Notes: generated from the sequence alone by a model not told the origin. 20,052 nt of DNA from JAYEJW01 sp034716535 (GCA_034716535.1 JAYEJW010000672.1:1-20052), one strand, 5' to 3'. Numbered from the stretch's first letter, positions 1-8,055 are shown. A program made the numbers and translations.

Positions 1-15
1 GGCACCCCGGCCGCT

Positions 16-96
16 GTAGGGTGGGTCAAGCGAAGCGGACCCACCAAAATCGCGGCCATCGGCGGATCCGTCGCTGCGCTCCTTGATCCGCCCTAC
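16..96. repeat. REP-like two-hairpin repeat element
   Basis: The element is bounded by GTAGGG at the left and its complement CCCTAC at the right. Inside are two perfect 8-bp stems. The first is GGTGGGTC (20-27) with GACCCACC (38-45), around a loop containing AAGCGAAGCG. The second is GGCGGATC (61-68) with GATCCGCC (85-92), around a 16-nt loop. Dispersed intergenic repeats of this general GTAGGGTGGGTC type are familiar from gammaproteobacterial genomes and are usually treated as REP/MITE-like. I see no second copy and no transposase in the window. It could also act as a bidirectional terminator for an upstream gene outside the window. Confidence 0.7.
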
Positions 97-236
97 GAGA
101 TTGCCTCGGGTTATTGAGAAGTAGCCGTGCATCCGCATAACAGGGTGATTTTTCAGCGAAAGATGCAGCCGTCCAAAACCTGTCCAGTTCAACGGCACGG
201 CAACCAGCAGGTGGCCTCGGTCGATATCCGCTTCGG

Positions 237-296
237 CTTTCCACAGACTTATCCACAGCCTCTGTGCATAGTTAAGATTTATCCCTTTTATACATG
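237..296. promoter_or_regulatory. DnaA-box-like cluster beside AT-rich DNA, upstream of priA
   Basis: A perfect DnaA consensus box TTATCCACA lies at 249-257. It is flanked by CTTTCCACA at 237-245 (two mismatches) and by an inverted TGTGCATAG at 263-271 (one mismatch). The sites start 12 to 14 bp apart. Directly downstream is AT-rich DNA (271-296), then a run of eight A at 314-321 and GTTTAAC/GTTAAC half-repeats. This could be a DnaA-regulated promoter of priA, or a segment of an origin-like region. No dnaA, dnaN, rpmH or mnmG is visible, so an origin call is only a hypothesis. The stretch 97-236 shows nothing I can name. Confidence 0.45.
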
Positions 297-379
297 CAGT
301 TGGACCCGAATCGAAAAAAAATCGTTTAACAACGCCCGTTAACTAGAGGGCCCCACGACTCCCGATCCCGTAGAATCGG

Positions 380-412
380 TCCCCGGAGCGCCGAGACCGC
401 CCGAACCGGGGA
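380..412 (+). other. Hairpin in priA 5' leader
   Basis: TCCCCGG (380-386) pairs with CCGGGGA (406-412) across a 19-nt loop. The heptamer GGAGCGC also occurs twice (385-391 and 410-416). The structure sits about 37 nt before the priA start codon. There is no U-tract, so it is not a normal terminator. It may be chance structure in GC-rich leader RNA. Confidence 0.3.
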
Positions 413-448
413 GCGCTGGCGAGCAAGCACCGCAACAACGGATCATCG

Positions 449-2668
449 ATGGCCGAGGACACCCCCTGCATCCTGCGCGTCGCGGTCGCCGGACCCCTGC
501 CAGGATTGTTCGACTATCTGCCACCACCCGACGGGGACAAGGAAGCCCTGCGCCCCGGCGTGCGCGTTCTCGCTCCTTTCGGCCGCGGCAACCGGGTGGG
601 CATGATCGTCGCCCGCTCGGCGCAGACCACGCAGGCGGCGGACCGGCTCAAGCCGATCGAGGCGGCACTCGACGAGGCCCCGCTCCTCGGCGCGTCGGAC
701 CTCGAGTTTATCCTCTGGGCCGCCGACTATTACAAGCACGCGCCTGGGGACGCCCTCTTCAGTGCCCTGCCTGCCCGCTTGCGCCGCCCCGAGCGCTCAT
801 TGGAAGCGGGCGAGCCAGGCTGGCGGCTGACCCCCGAAGGCGAGGCCCAAGCAGCGGAGGCTTTCGCGCGGGCGCCGCGGCAAGGGCAGGTCGTCGAGTT
901 GCTGCGTGAGAGCGGCCAAGAGCTGCCGAGCGCCGAGATCTCCCGTCACCTCGGGGACTGTCGCTCGGCTCTGCGCTCCATGGCGGCCAAGGGCTGGATC
1001 GAGCCCTGCCGCATCCGACCGGCCCTGCTTGGCGCGGACGCCCGAGCGCCTGCGGACGGGCCCGCGCTCAATGCCCATCAGCGCCGAGCCGTGGCAAGCG
1101 TGCAGGGAACGCTCGGACGGTTTCACGCCTGTCTCCTGGAGGGGGTGACCGGTAGCGGCAAGACCGAGGTCTACATCCACCTGCTCGCGGCCGCGCTGGC
1201 GTCGGGCCGTCAGGCCCTGATCCTGGTACCCGAAATCGGGCTGACTCCGCAGCTGCAGCGACGGCTCGCCGAGCGCATCGCCGCACCCATGGTGACCCTG
1301 CACTCGGGCCTGAACGCGAGCGAGCGGGAGCGCGCCTGGCGCAGCGCAGCCTTGGGCGAGGCCGACTTGGTGCTGGGCACGCGCTCCGCCGTCTTCGTAC
1401 CGCTACCGCGGCTGGGGCTGATTCTGGTGGATGAAGAGCACGACCTGTCCTTCAAGCAGCAGGACGGATTCCGCTACTCCGCCCGGGATCTCGCTGTGCG
1501 CCGCGCCCAGAAGACAGGGTGCCCGGTGGTGCTGGGCTCGGCTACTCCCTCCCTGGAGACGCTGCACAACGCCCAAAGCGGCCGCTACGGCCTGCTCGAT
1601 CTGCCGGAGCGAGCCGGCGGTGCCCGCCCCCCAGAGCTCGCGCTTCTGGACATCCGATCCCAGCCCCTTCGCGGCGGACTCTCTCCGGTGCTGGTGCGCC
1701 TGATGCAGGAGCAGTTCGCAGCAGGCAATCAGGTGCTCTTGTTCCTCAACCGGCGCGGCTTCGCCCCGGTGCTGACCTGTCACGACTGTGGATGGGTCGG
1801 CGAGTGCCCCCGCTGCGACGCGCGACTCACCCTGCACTTGGCCGCCAGCCGCCTCTGGTGCCACCATTGCGGCCTATCGCGGCCCGTTCCCGGCCAGTGC
1901 CCGGACTGCCAGGGGCCTGACCTGCGACCCCTGGGCCGGGGCACGGAGCGACTCGAGGCAGAGCTTAGGACACTGTTTCCAGAGACACCCCTGGCCCGCG
2001 TGGATCGCGACAGCACCCGCCGTAAAGGAGAGCTCGATCGACTCTTGGCGGCGGCGCGCCGGGGAGACTTCCCGCTGCTGCTCGGAACCCAGATGCTGTC
2101 CAAAGGCCACCACTTTCCGCGCGTCACGCTGGTGGGCATCCTGGACGTCGATCAGGGACTCTACGGCGCCGATTTCCGCGCCCAGGAGCGTATGGCCCAG
2201 CTGGTGACCCAAGTGGCGGGTCGCGCCGGACGAGCCGAACGAGCCGGACGGGTGGTGCTGCAGACCAGACACCCGGACCACCCCCTCCTGCGCACGCTGC
2301 AGCAACGGGGCTATCCGGCGTTCGCCCTTGCCGCCCTGGAGGAGCGCCGCGTCGCCATGTTGCCCCCGTTTGCCCACCAAGCCCTGATGCGCGCGGAGTC
2401 CAGGGACCCCGAAGCGGCGACCGAGCTCCTGCGCCGGGCGATGCAGGCGGCGCTGAGCCACGCCGACGGGCACCTGGAGCTGCTCGGGCCGATCCCCGCA
2501 CCCATGGAGCGCCGCGCGGGACGCTACCGTGCCCACCTGCTGGCCCAGTCCAACCAACGTCCGATCCTGCAACGATTCCTCACCGCCTGGCTCCCGGAGG
2601 TGCGCAGTCTCAAGGGCGCGTCGCGGGCGCGCTGGTCCCTCGACGTTGATCCGCAGGAAATGCTCTGA
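449..2668 (+). CDS. priA: Primosomal replication restart helicase PriA
   Basis: This is a 739-residue superfamily 2 3'-5' DNA helicase that recognises stalled forks and recombination intermediates and starts reloading of the replicative helicase. The N-terminal third fits the PriA 3'-DNA-end-binding region, with LPGLFDYLPP near the start, followed by a winged-helix-like part. Walker A GVTGSGKT is at residues 232-239 and the Walker B box DEEH at 328-331. The helicase carries the characteristic inserted zinc-binding region with eight cysteines (C444, C447, C453, C456, C471, C474, C484, C487). TQMLSKGHHFP and QVAGRAGR further on are the later helicase motifs. The length is normal for the family. 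The ATG start leaves a complete N-terminus, although its Shine-Dalgarno is weak. argS and an FtsN-like gene follow on the same strand, an order conserved in Pseudomonas-like gammaproteobacteria. Confidence 0.97.
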   Translation: MAEDTPCILRVAVAGPLPGLFDYLPPPDGDKEALRPGVRVLAPFGRGNRVGMIVARSAQTTQAADRLKPIEAALDEAPLLGASDLEFILWAADYYKHAPGDALFSALPARLRRPERSLEAGEPGWRLTPEGEAQAAEAFARAPRQGQVVELLRESGQELPSAEISRHLGDCRSALRSMAAKGWIEPCRIRPALLGADARAPADGPALNAHQRRAVASVQGTLGRFHACLLEGVTGSGKTEVYIHLLAAALASGRQALILVPEIGLTPQLQRRLAERIAAPMVTLHSGLNASERERAWRSAALGEADLVLGTRSAVFVPLPRLGLILVDEEHDLSFKQQDGFRYSARDLAVRRAQKTGCPVVLGSATPSLETLHNAQSGRYGLLDLPERAGGARPPELALLDIRSQPLRGGLSPVLVRLMQEQFAAGNQVLLFLNRRGFAPVLTCHDCGWVGECPRCDARLTLHLAASRLWCHHCGLSRPVPGQCPDCQGPDLRPLGRGTERLEAELRTLFPETPLARVDRDSTRRKGELDRLLAAARRGDFPLLLGTQMLSKGHHFPRVTLVGILDVDQGLYGADFRAQERMAQLVTQVAGRAGRAERAGRVVLQTRHPDHPLLRTLQQRGYPAFALAALEERRVAMLPPFAHQALMRAESRDPEAATELLRRAMQAALSHADGHLELLGPIPAPMERRAGRYRAHLLAQSNQRPILQRFLTAWLPEVRSLKGASRARWSLDVDPQEML

Positions 2669-2753
2669 GAGCCGGATTCCTGATATCCTTGCAGGCTTCG
2701 GCAAGTCCGAAGACCCGACGGCGGGATCGACGGACGATCGCCCATTGCGCAGG

Positions 2754-2784
2754 GGCCTGAGGGGACTCGGGCCTTCCGTCTTTT
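2754..2784 (+). terminator. Terminator-like hairpin between priA and argS
   Basis: GGCCTGAG (2754-2761) pairs with CTCGGGCC (2766-2773) in an 8-bp stem with one G-U pair and a GGGA loop. A pyrimidine-rich tail ending in TTTT (2781-2784) follows. It lies 19 nt before the argS ATG. A smaller perfect hairpin, CTTCGG (2696-2701) with CCGAAG (2707-2712), sits upstream in the same gap. It is either the priA terminator, with argS transcribed from its own promoter, or an attenuator in the argS leader. Confidence 0.5.
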
Positions 2785-2803
2785 CACCGCCGCGACGAAC
2801 TCG

Positions 2804-4564
2804 ATGAAGCAGCAGCTCAAGGATCTTCTCTCCGCCGCCCTCGCGCAGCTCACCGCCGAGGACGTACTTGACGCCAGTGACGGGCTGGAACCCCAGGTCG
2901 ATCGCACCCGCGACCCGAGCCACGGCGACTTCTCCACCAACGCCGCGTTGGTGCTGGCCAAGACGGCGGGTACCAGACCACGCCAGCTGGCGGAGGAGCT
3001 GGTCCGGGCCCTTCCGCAATCCGATCTGGTGGACCGGGTCGAGATCGCCGGGCCCGGCTTCGTGAACTTCTTCCTCGCGCCTGCCGCCTATCGCGCCCTC
3101 GTACCCCAAATCATCGATGCCGGTCCCGCCTACGGGCGTAGTGATCTGGGCGCCGGCAAGCGCGTACAGGTTGAGTTCGTCTCCGCCAACCCCACCGGTC
3201 CCCTGCATGTCGGTCACGGGCGCGGGGCGGCCTACGGCGCGGTTGTAGCGGACCTGCTCGCGGCCGTCGGCTTCGATGTGCACAGGGAGTACTACGTCAA
3301 CGACGCCGGCCGCCAGATGGACATACTGGCCACGTCCGTGTGGCTGCGCTACCTGGAGCTGTGCGGTGAGGAGCTGGAGTTCCCGAGCAACGGCTACAAG
3401 GGTGACTACGTGTGGGACATCGCCGCAACCCTGCACCGGGAGCACGAGGACAGCTACCGCTGCGCCGCCGAGGAGCTGTTCCGCGGGGTACCGCCCGACG
3501 AGCCGGCCGGAGGCGACAAGGAGACCCACATCGACGCCCTGATCGCCGGCGCCAAGCGCCTGCTCGGCGACAACCGCTACCGCTACGTCTTCGAGCTGGG
3601 ACTGAATACCATCCTCGATGACATCCGTGACGACCTCTCCCTGTTCGGTATCGACTACGAGGAGTGGTACTCGGAGCGCTCCCTGGCCGAGAGCGGCGCC
3701 GTCAACCGGGCCATTGAGCGCCTGCGCGAGTCGGGACACCTCTACGAGCGCGAAGGCGCTCTGTGGTTCCGCTCGAGCGACTTCGGTGACGAGAAAGACC
3801 GAGTCGTGGTGCGCGACAACGGCCAGGGCACCTACTTCGCCTCCGACATCGCCTACCATACGGACAAGCTCGAGCGCGGCTTCGAGCGCGTCATCGATGT
3901 CTGGGGGGCGGACCACCACGGCTACGTGCCAAGGGTCAAAGCGGCCCTGCAAGCGCTCGGAGACGATCCCTCCAAGCTCGACGTGCTGCTTGTGCAGTTC
4001 GCCATCCTCTACCGCGGCGGCGAGAAGGTGCAGATGTCCACCCGCTCGGGGGAATTCGTCACCCTGCGTCAACTGCGCAAGGAGGTCGGGCGCGATGCCG
4101 CGCGCTTCTTCTACGTCATGCGCCGCTGTGAGCAACACCTGGACTTCGACCTGGATCTCGCGAAATCCCAGTCAGCGGACAATCCCGTCTATTACGTTCA
4201 GTACGCCCATGCCCGGGTCTGCAGCGTACTGCGCCAGGCCGCGGAGAAGGGCATCGCGGTCGAGCCGAGCGCCGGTGGGAAGAACCTGGAGCGGCTCGCC
4301 GAGGTGCACGAGGATACCCTTCTCAGGACCCTCTCACGCTATCCGGAGGTCGTCGAGGCGGCGGCTCTCACCGAGGAGCCCCATCAGCTCACCCACTACC
4401 TCCGGGAGCTGGCCAATGACTTCCACACCTACTACAACGCCCACCAGTTCCTGGTGGAGGATGGCCCCCTGCGGGACGCCCGCATCAAGCTGATCCTCGC
4501 AGTGCGCCAGGTGTTGCGCAACGGACTCAACCTCCTCGGGGTCTCCGCGCCGGAGAGCATGTAG
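2804..4564 (+). CDS. argS: Arginyl-tRNA synthetase
   Basis: This is a 586-residue class I aminoacyl-tRNA synthetase that charges tRNA-Arg with arginine in the cytoplasm. The N-terminal tRNA-recognition (Add-1) domain occupies roughly residues 1-90. The catalytic core follows, with the HIGH signature as HVGH at 135-138 inside VSANPTGPLHVGHGRG. In place of a canonical KMSKS there is QMSTR at about 410-414, the degenerate form common in ArgRS. The C-terminal all-helical DALR anticodon-binding domain begins near the VYYVQYAHARV motif and runs to the end. The length matches bacterial ArgRS. The ATG start follows a 135-nt gap after priA that contains terminator-like structure. The next gene starts 11 nt after the stop, so the two are probably co-transcribed. 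Confidence 0.97.
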   Translation: MKQQLKDLLSAALAQLTAEDVLDASDGLEPQVDRTRDPSHGDFSTNAALVLAKTAGTRPRQLAEELVRALPQSDLVDRVEIAGPGFVNFFLAPAAYRALVPQIIDAGPAYGRSDLGAGKRVQVEFVSANPTGPLHVGHGRGAAYGAVVADLLAAVGFDVHREYYVNDAGRQMDILATSVWLRYLELCGEELEFPSNGYKGDYVWDIAATLHREHEDSYRCAAEELFRGVPPDEPAGGDKETHIDALIAGAKRLLGDNRYRYVFELGLNTILDDIRDDLSLFGIDYEEWYSERSLAESGAVNRAIERLRESGHLYEREGALWFRSSDFGDEKDRVVVRDNGQGTYFASDIAYHTDKLERGFERVIDVWGADHHGYVPRVKAALQALGDDPSKLDVLLVQFAILYRGGEKVQMSTRSGEFVTLRQLRKEVGRDAARFFYVMRRCEQHLDFDLDLAKSQSADNPVYYVQYAHARVCSVLRQAAEKGIAVEPSAGGKNLERLAEVHEDTLLRTLSRYPEVVEAAALTEEPHQLTHYLRELANDFHTYYNAHQFLVEDGPLRDARIKLILAVRQVLRNGLNLLGVSAPESM

Positions 4565-4575
4565 GTCCTGCCCCG

Positions 4576-5193
4576 ATGACGAGAGATTACAAGGGCAATG
4601 CAGCCTCAAAATCCCGCCGCCGCAAAAGCGGATCCTGCTTCTTCTGGTTCGTGAGCGGAGCCGTCCTGGGGTCTTTCGGCGTGGGCCTGGCCTGGATGCT
4701 CGAAGGAGGCCTGCAGCCGCCGGCCACCAGTGCCCCCGCCGCCCAGAGCCGGCCTGAGGCGCCAACCAAGCCCCGGTTCGACTTCTATAACATCCTTCCG
4801 GAGATGGAGGTGGTCGTCCCGGACGAAGAGCTTGCCGCGACGGCGGCCCCTCCACCCAAACCGCCGGCACCCAAGCCAGGGCAGGCCATGGAGGAGAAGA
4901 AAGCGGCAAAGCCGCCGAAAACCGTCTCACAGCAGGCGGCAACGCCTGCACAATCCCGCACCGGCTACCTGCTTCAGGTCGCGTCTTTCCGCCGCGCCGC
5001 GGACGCGGAGCGGGTCAAGGCCCAGCTGGCCTTGCTCGGCATCTCGGCCCAAATTCAGCGGGTCACCATCAACAACAAGGACACCTTCCATCGGGTACGC
5101 GCGGGACCCTATCGAGGCAAGGACGCGCTGAACCAAGCCCGCGCCCTGTTGAGCCGCAACGGGCTGGAGAGCATCGCGATCAAGTTAAAGTGA
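4576..5193 (+). CDS. FtsN-like SPOR-domain cell division protein
   Basis: This 205-residue bitopic inner-membrane protein has the layout of FtsN: a short Lys/Arg-rich cytoplasmic tail (1-20), one transmembrane helix (about 21-42), a Pro/Ala/Lys-rich periplasmic linker (about 46-128), and a C-terminal SPOR domain (130-205) starting with YLLQVASF. SPOR domains bind peptidoglycan stripped of stem peptides at the septum. The linker holds the segment FYNILPEMEVVVP, which I recall as typical of gammaproteobacterial proteins at this locus. The gene begins 11 nt after argS, in the argS-SPOR order known from Pseudomonas. hslVU, often the next genes, are absent. Only 37 nt separate it from the convergent feoB, with two small hairpins (5194-5206 and 5224-5241) and no clear U-tract. 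Confidence 0.85.
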   Translation: MTRDYKGNAASKSRRRKSGSCFFWFVSGAVLGSFGVGLAWMLEGGLQPPATSAPAAQSRPEAPTKPRFDFYNILPEMEVVVPDEELAATAAPPPKPPAPKPGQAMEEKKAAKPPKTVSQQAATPAQSRTGYLLQVASFRRAADAERVKAQLALLGISAQIQRVTINNKDTFHRVRAGPYRGKDALNQARALLSRNGLESIAIKLK

Positions 5194-5230
5194 GTGCGAT
5201 CCGCACGGACGAGACGGATAGCCCGGAGGA

Positions 5231-7591
5231 TCAGGCCTCCGCGTCGGCGGCGATAAGCCCCTCTCGGCGGCCATTGCGCGCCCAGATACGCAATCCCGCG
5301 ACAACGACGACGAGCAGGATTGACAGGCCGACGATCCAGGCACTGGAGCCGACCGGGTGGCGCGCAAAGGTGGCCGCTTGGTAGAACATCGACGCGGCGA
5401 TGTAGGCGATACCTGTGGACCAGGCGGCCACGAAGGCGGCCCAGGCAGCGCCCGTCTCACGCACGATGGCAGCGATGGTGGCCACACAGGGGAAGTAGAG
5501 AAGCACGAACAGCAGATAGGCGAAGGCACCCGCCCGGCCGTCGAAGCGTGCCTCCATGGCGCCGAAGGTTCCACTCCCGACCCCTTGTTCCGCCGCCACC
5601 TGCTCACGGTCGGTCAGGTCGCCGACGCCCAGCCCCAGCGGATCGAGCAGACTCGTGCCGAGCGCAGCCAGATTCGCTGGCACCGAGGAGCCGGCGGCAG
5701 CCAGGGACTGCCACAGATCGAACGGCTGCTGCTCGCTCACCGGGTGTGCTTCGGCGGCAAGGCGACCATAGAGGGAATCCAGGGTCCCCACGATCACCTC
5801 CTTGGCCAGGACGCCGGAGAAGATGCCGAGTACCGCGGGCCAATTCTCCTCGCGAATCCCCAGGGGCGCAAAAAGCGGCGTCGTCGTACGACTCACCGCG
5901 CTCAAGACCGAGCGCTCGCTATCCTGATTGTTCAGGCTGCCGTCCGTCCCTATCGAGCCGAGCAGGTTCAGCGCGACGACCATCACAACGATCACACGTC
6001 CGGCTTCTGTCAGGAACAGCTTGACGCGGTCCCAGGTGCGCAACAGCACACCTTTGAGGGTGGGCAGGTGGTACGGGGGGAGTTCCATCATGAACCCTGT
6101 GCTCTCACCCGCCAGCAACGTCCGCTTCATGACCAGGCCGGTCAGTACCGCCACGACGATCCCCGTCAGATAGAGGACGAAGACCACATTCTGACCCGCG
6201 TGCGGAAAAAATGCGGCGGCGAACAGCACGTAGACCGGCAGCCGGGCACCGCAGGACATGAAGGGGTTCATGAGGATGGTGAGCTTGCGCTCGCGCTCGT
6301 TCTCCAGGGTGCGGGTCGCCATGACGGCAGGCACGTTGCAGCCAAAGCCGACGATCAGCGGCACGAAGGCCTTGCCCGGCAGACCGATCGAACGCATGAA
6401 CCGGTCCATGACGAACGCGGCCCTCGCCATGTAACCCGTATCCTCCACAACCGACAGGAACAGATACAGGCTGGCAATGATGGGGATGAAGGTCGCCACG
6501 ACCTGCAATCCCCCGCCCACGCCGCCCGCCAGGACCAGGGTCAACCAATCCGGCGCATTCATACCCGCCAACAGGGAACCCATCCCGTCGACGAAGAAAG
6601 CGCCGGCGACGCCGTCGAAGAAGTCGATGAAGGCCCCACCGAAATTGATCGTGAAGACGAACATCAGGTACATGACCGCCAGGAACAGGGGGATGCCCAG
6701 GATGCGACTCAGCACCACCCGGTCGATCCGGTCAGTCAGCGTGTTTTCAAGCTTGCCCCGCTGCCTGGTTACCCGATGGGCCAGGGTATGGGCATGACCG
6801 AAGCGCGTATCGGCGATGTGGATGTCCGCTTCCTCGCCGGAGCGGTCCTCGATGACACGGCGCCAGTGGGCGGCCTGCTCCTGCATCTCGGCGTTGGCCA
6901 GACGCTCCGCAGCAGGGTCGCCTTCGAGCAGCTTGAGCGCCAGCCAGTGGGCGTTGACCTTGTCCGCGTGACCGCCGAAGAGAGGAGCAAGCTCCGACAC
7001 CGCCTGCTCCACGCACTCCTCTTGGGCGAGCACGAACCCGCCGCTCTGCTTTCCGTCGGCCACAGACAACATACGGGCCTTCAGCTCCGTGACGCCCTCC
7101 TGAGTCACCGCCACGACCGGCACCACCGGACAGCCGATCTCGCTGCTCAGCAGATCGGCATCGATCACGATACCCCGCTTGCGCGCCACGTCCATCATAT
7201 TCAGGGCGAGGATAAGGGGGACCCCCATCTCCAGCAGCTGGACGCTGAGGTAGAGATTGCGCTCGAGATTGGAGGCGTCCAGGACGTTGACGATCAGATC
7301 CGCGTCCCTCGAGAGCAGATAGTCACGCGTCACCCGCTCGTCCAGGGAACCGGCATCGAGGGAGTAGATGCCCGGTAGATCGATCACGCGGATTTCGCGA
7401 CCATCGAGCTCCAGGCGCCCCTCCTTGCGCTCGACGGTCACCCCCGGCCAATTGCCCGTCTTCTGACGAATCCCGGTGAATGCGTTGAACAGCGCGGACT
7501 TGCCGCAGTTGGGATTCCCCGCCAAGGCGATGGTCAGTGCACAGCCGCCAGGCTTCGCTACGGGTGGAACCTTTTCTTCACAACAGCCCAT
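5231..7591 (-). CDS. feoB: Ferrous iron transporter FeoB
   Basis: This 786-residue inner-membrane Fe(II) transporter has an N-terminal G domain. The G-protein motifs are G1 GNPNCGKS (25-32), G2 Thr in GVTVE (about 50-54), G3 DLPG (71-74) and G4 NMMD (131-134). A helical guanine-dissociation-inhibitor-like region follows. The C-terminal half is polytopic and includes the two conserved Gate segments, seen as VGFGCNVPAVMATRTLE and FMSCGARLPVYVLF. The length is normal for FeoB. It has an unusual Cys-Cys pair at residues 3-4 (MGCCEEK). feoA lies 130 nt upstream on the same strand, with a strong hairpin in the gap. No feoC-like gene follows, because the FtsN-like gene converges directly on the 3' end. 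Confidence 0.96.
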   Translation of the reverse strand: MGCCEEKVPPVAKPGGCALTIALAGNPNCGKSALFNAFTGIRQKTGNWPGVTVERKEGRLELDGREIRVIDLPGIYSLDAGSLDERVTRDYLLSRDADLIVNVLDASNLERNLYLSVQLLEMGVPLILALNMMDVARKRGIVIDADLLSSEIGCPVVPVVAVTQEGVTELKARMLSVADGKQSGGFVLAQEECVEQAVSELAPLFGGHADKVNAHWLALKLLEGDPAAERLANAEMQEQAAHWRRVIEDRSGEEADIHIADTRFGHAHTLAHRVTRQRGKLENTLTDRIDRVVLSRILGIPLFLAVMYLMFVFTINFGGAFIDFFDGVAGAFFVDGMGSLLAGMNAPDWLTLVLAGGVGGGLQVVATFIPIIASLYLFLSVVEDTGYMARAAFVMDRFMRSIGLPGKAFVPLIVGFGCNVPAVMATRTLENERERKLTILMNPFMSCGARLPVYVLFAAAFFPHAGQNVVFVLYLTGIVVAVLTGLVMKRTLLAGESTGFMMELPPYHLPTLKGVLLRTWDRVKLFLTEAGRVIVVMVVALNLLGSIGTDGSLNNQDSERSVLSAVSRTTTPLFAPLGIREENWPAVLGIFSGVLAKEVIVGTLDSLYGRLAAEAHPVSEQQPFDLWQSLAAAGSSVPANLAALGTSLLDPLGLGVGDLTDREQVAAEQGVGSGTFGAMEARFDGRAGAFAYLLFVLLYFPCVATIAAIVRETGAAWAAFVAAWSTGIAYIAASMFYQAATFARHPVGSSAWIVGLSILLVVVVAGLRIWARNGRREGLIAADAEA

Positions 7592-7680
7592 GATCGAGGT
7601 ACCGCATTGGCAAACCGCGCGCCCGGAATCCCGGAACCGAGATCCTCACCGCTTAATTGATAAGGATAGACGGGGTGGCA

Positions 7681-7714
7681 GGCGGAGTGGTCAAAACGGT
7701 CGCGTCACTCCGCC
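7681..7714 (-). other. feoA-feoB intercistronic hairpin
   Basis: A perfect 9-bp inverted repeat, GGCGGAGTG (7681-7689) with CACTCCGCC (7706-7714), flanks a 16-nt loop. It lies 7 nt after the feoA stop codon. On the minus-strand transcript it is not followed by a U-tract, so it looks more like an mRNA-stabilising or processing hairpin that could set the feoA:feoB ratio than a full terminator. Confidence 0.5.
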
Positions 7715-7721
7715 CAAGCTA

Positions 7722-7988
7722 TCAAACATCGTGCTCTACCGGGGGAGAGAGCGGTTCGACCCACAGTTTCTCCGCGATCCCGCCGCCAAGCGCGACGCGC
7801 GTATCTCCGGTCGACACCACCACACCCCGGCCGCGGTGGTGCATCACCGTGATGCGGGTGCCGAGACGCAGCCCCAGACTGAGCAGACGGCGCGTCAACT
7901 GGCGTCCTCCGCGAATCTGCGCAATGCGTGCGCGTACGCCGATCGGAAGCTCACCGAGGCAAATAATCCGAGATTCGGGGTCTTCCAT
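7722..7988 (-). CDS. feoA: FeoA, SH3-like ferrous iron transport accessory protein
   Basis: This 88-residue cytoplasmic protein has the single SH3-like beta-barrel fold of FeoA, which associates with FeoB and is needed for Fe(II) uptake. Family features are the opening LGELPIGVRARI, the central RRLLSLGLRLGTRITV, and a C-terminal VALGGGIAEKLWVEPL. The frame stays open upstream to ATGs near 8045. I chose ATG 7988 (MEDPESR) because the extra 19 residues do not look like FeoA and because a promoter-like -10 and a Fur-box-like palindrome lie exactly in that extension. No strong Shine-Dalgarno is visible before 7988. It is probably co-transcribed with feoB. Confidence 0.88.
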   Translation of the reverse strand: MEDPESRIICLGELPIGVRARIAQIRGGRQLTRRLLSLGLRLGTRITVMHHRGRGVVVSTGDTRVALGGGIAEKLWVEPLSPPVEHDV

Positions 7989-8008
7989 ACCAGAGCGATC
8001 AGGAAGAT

Positions 8009-8055
8009 GTGAATGATTCCCATTCGATAATATCGAGCGCATCATAAGAACACAA
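8009..8055 (-). promoter_or_regulatory. Putative feoAB promoter with Fur-box-like operator
   Basis: Reading the minus strand, TTGTGT (8050-8055) and TATTAT (8027-8032) form a -35/-10 pair with 17-bp spacing. Immediately downstream is the interrupted palindrome GAATG-N5-CATTC (8011-8025). Within it the run AATGATTCCCATT resembles the Fur consensus; I count 11 of 19 matches to GATAATGATAATCATTATC over 8009-8027. A second perfect palindrome, CGATA-A-TATCG (8025-8035), overlaps the -10. Fur repression by Fe(II) of a feo operon is standard in gammaproteobacteria. The exact site is inferred by eye. Confidence 0.55.

Noticed and set aside
300..345. Possible priA promoter (TTGGAC with TTTAAC or TTAACT)
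   Set aside because: Spacing is 19 bp or more and both hexamers are poor; not supported beyond chance.
1874..4138. 754-codon open frame on the minus strand opposite priA and argS
   Set aside because: It is antisense to two genes with intact catalytic motifs and has a composition typical of a shadow frame.
5194..5241. Two short inverted repeats between the FtsN-like gene and feoB
   Set aside because: The stems are 5-6 bp with no U-tract in either direction, and the second overlaps the feoB stop; not enough for a terminator call.
5357..7378. 673-codon open frame on the plus strand opposite feoB
   Set aside because: It is antisense to FeoB; the product is extremely rich in His, Asp, Gln and Arg and has no recognisable domain.
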